Part shown: positions 5,461 to 6,058 of the stretch, in pieces
Position numbering within the stretch: position 1 is the stretch's first letter
Layout of the letters: the number at the start of each line of letters is the position of its first letter
DNA from: Burkholderiaceae bacterium
Lineage (GTDB): Bacteria > Pseudomonadota > Gammaproteobacteria > Burkholderiales > Burkholderiaceae
Assembly (NCBI GenBank): GCA_947372155.1
Contig: CANBSM010000060.1
Span: 1-6,058, forward strand
Direction of reading: 5' to 3'
DNA: 6,058 nucleotides
Made by a program: the position numbers and the translations under genes
Notes under the pieces: model-generated
Told to the model about the DNA's origin: nothing
What the model saw: the letters and a program-made list of their open reading frames with translations, nothing else
Databases searched by the model: none

Positions 5461-6058
5461 TGATGCAGGATCAAAGAGATAATTCCTATCTCTTCGGCGG
5501 AAACGCACCCTACGTAGAGGAACTCTACGAATCCTACTTGCACGATCCAGCTTCTGTAGCTGATCACTGGCGAGATTATTTCGATAACGTGAAGCAGGTT
5601 CCTGCGGTTGACGGTTCATCTCGAACTGACATTGCCCATGCACCCATTGTTGCTTCATTTGCTGAGCGCGCTAAGCAAGGTCCAATCAGAACCATCTCTG
5701 ATTCGGCTGACTCAGAGATGGGTCGCAAGCGCGTTGCTGTTCAGCAATTAATTGCCGCGTACCGTAACGTTGGTAACCGCTGGGCAAACTTAGATCCTTT
5801 AAAGCGGACAGAGCGCCAGGACATTCCTGAGTTAGATCCCGCTTTCTATGGCTTTACTGATGGCGATATGGATATCGTCTTCAATACTAGTAATACATTC
5901 TTCGGCAAGAATGAAATGTCTTTACGCGATTTGCTCCAAGCATTGCGCGAGACATACTGCGGCACGATCGGTGTCGAGTTTATGTTTATTGCCGACCAAA
6001 AGATTAAGAAGTGGTGGCAAGAAAAATTAGAGTCCATTCGCTCAACCCCACAATTTAA
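5460..6058 (+). CDS. sucA: 2-oxoglutarate dehydrogenase E1 component, N-terminal part (partial)
   Basis: The open reading frame runs off the right edge after 199 codons of an expected roughly 950. SucA is the thiamine diphosphate-dependent E1 subunit that decarboxylates 2-oxoglutarate in the TCA cycle and passes the succinyl group to the lipoyl domain of SucB. The first 40 residues form the small N-terminal domain typical of this enzyme (SYLFGGNAPYVEELYESYLHDPASVADHWRDYF is the signature, residues 9-41). After a linker come AVQQLIAAYRNVGNRWANLDPL, ELDPAFYGFTD and LRDLLQALRETYCGTIGVEFMFI, all recognisable from E. coli SucA. Two tandem ATG codons (5460, 5463) are possible starts; AAGGTG ending at 5453 suits the first, with six bases between. 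The cofactor-binding region is beyond the window. sucB and lpd are expected downstream. Expression is probably controlled through the structured leader. Confidence 0.96.
   Translation, partial: MMQDQRDNSYLFGGNAPYVEELYESYLHDPASVADHWRDYFDNVKQVPAVDGSSRTDIAHAPIVASFAERAKQGPIRTISDSADSEMGRKRVAVQQLIAAYRNVGNRWANLDPLKRTERQDIPELDPAFYGFTDGDMDIVFNTSNTFFGKNEMSLRDLLQALRETYCGTIGVEFMFIADQKIKKWWQEKLESIRSTPQF

Noticed and set aside
5458..5658. 66-codon minus-strand open frame opposite the sucA start
   Set aside because: It overlaps the conserved SucA N-terminus. Its arginine-rich sequence looks like a shadow translation.

Overview
The window looks like ordinary chromosome from a small-genome betaproteobacterium of the Burkholderiaceae, most likely Polynucleobacter or a close relative. 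This is inferred from the gene order pheS-pheT-ihfA-merR-tRNA-Pro, the short betaproteobacterial H-NS-type protein, the SucA N-terminus (MMQDQ... then YLFGGNAPYVEELYE) and a moderate, AT-leaning base composition. No database search was possible.

Left part (1-3460), all on the + strand. The 3' end of pheS is followed by complete pheT, so both subunits of phenylalanyl-tRNA synthetase are encoded together. Next come ihfA (IHF alpha subunit) and a small MerR-type regulator whose start lies inside the end of ihfA. A tRNA-Pro(GGG) gene follows 25 bases after the regulator and appears to have its own extended -10 promoter. This is a translation and nucleoid-protein cluster.

Middle part (3461-4440). 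A PaaI-like hotdog thioesterase gene without a clear ribosome binding site is followed by about 180 bases of very AT-rich DNA. A short H-NS-family gene comes next and ends at a strong stem-loop terminator.

Right part (4441-6058). A minus-strand gene encodes an unusual regulator: an excisionase/MerR-type helix-turn-helix fused to a degenerate response-regulator receiver domain. It is divergent from sucA (2-oxoglutarate dehydrogenase E1), of which only the first 199 codons are inside the window. The 299-base gap between them holds a dense cluster of inverted repeats, including TTTATAGGG-N14-CCCTATAAA. It also holds a structured sucA leader that matches, by position and lineage, the published Burkholderiales sucA RNA motif.

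No mobile element, CRISPR array or defence system is visible. The most interesting parts are the HTH-receiver fusion, the 9-mer CCCTATAAA shared by its own upstream region and the H-NS gene's upstream region, and the sucA leader.
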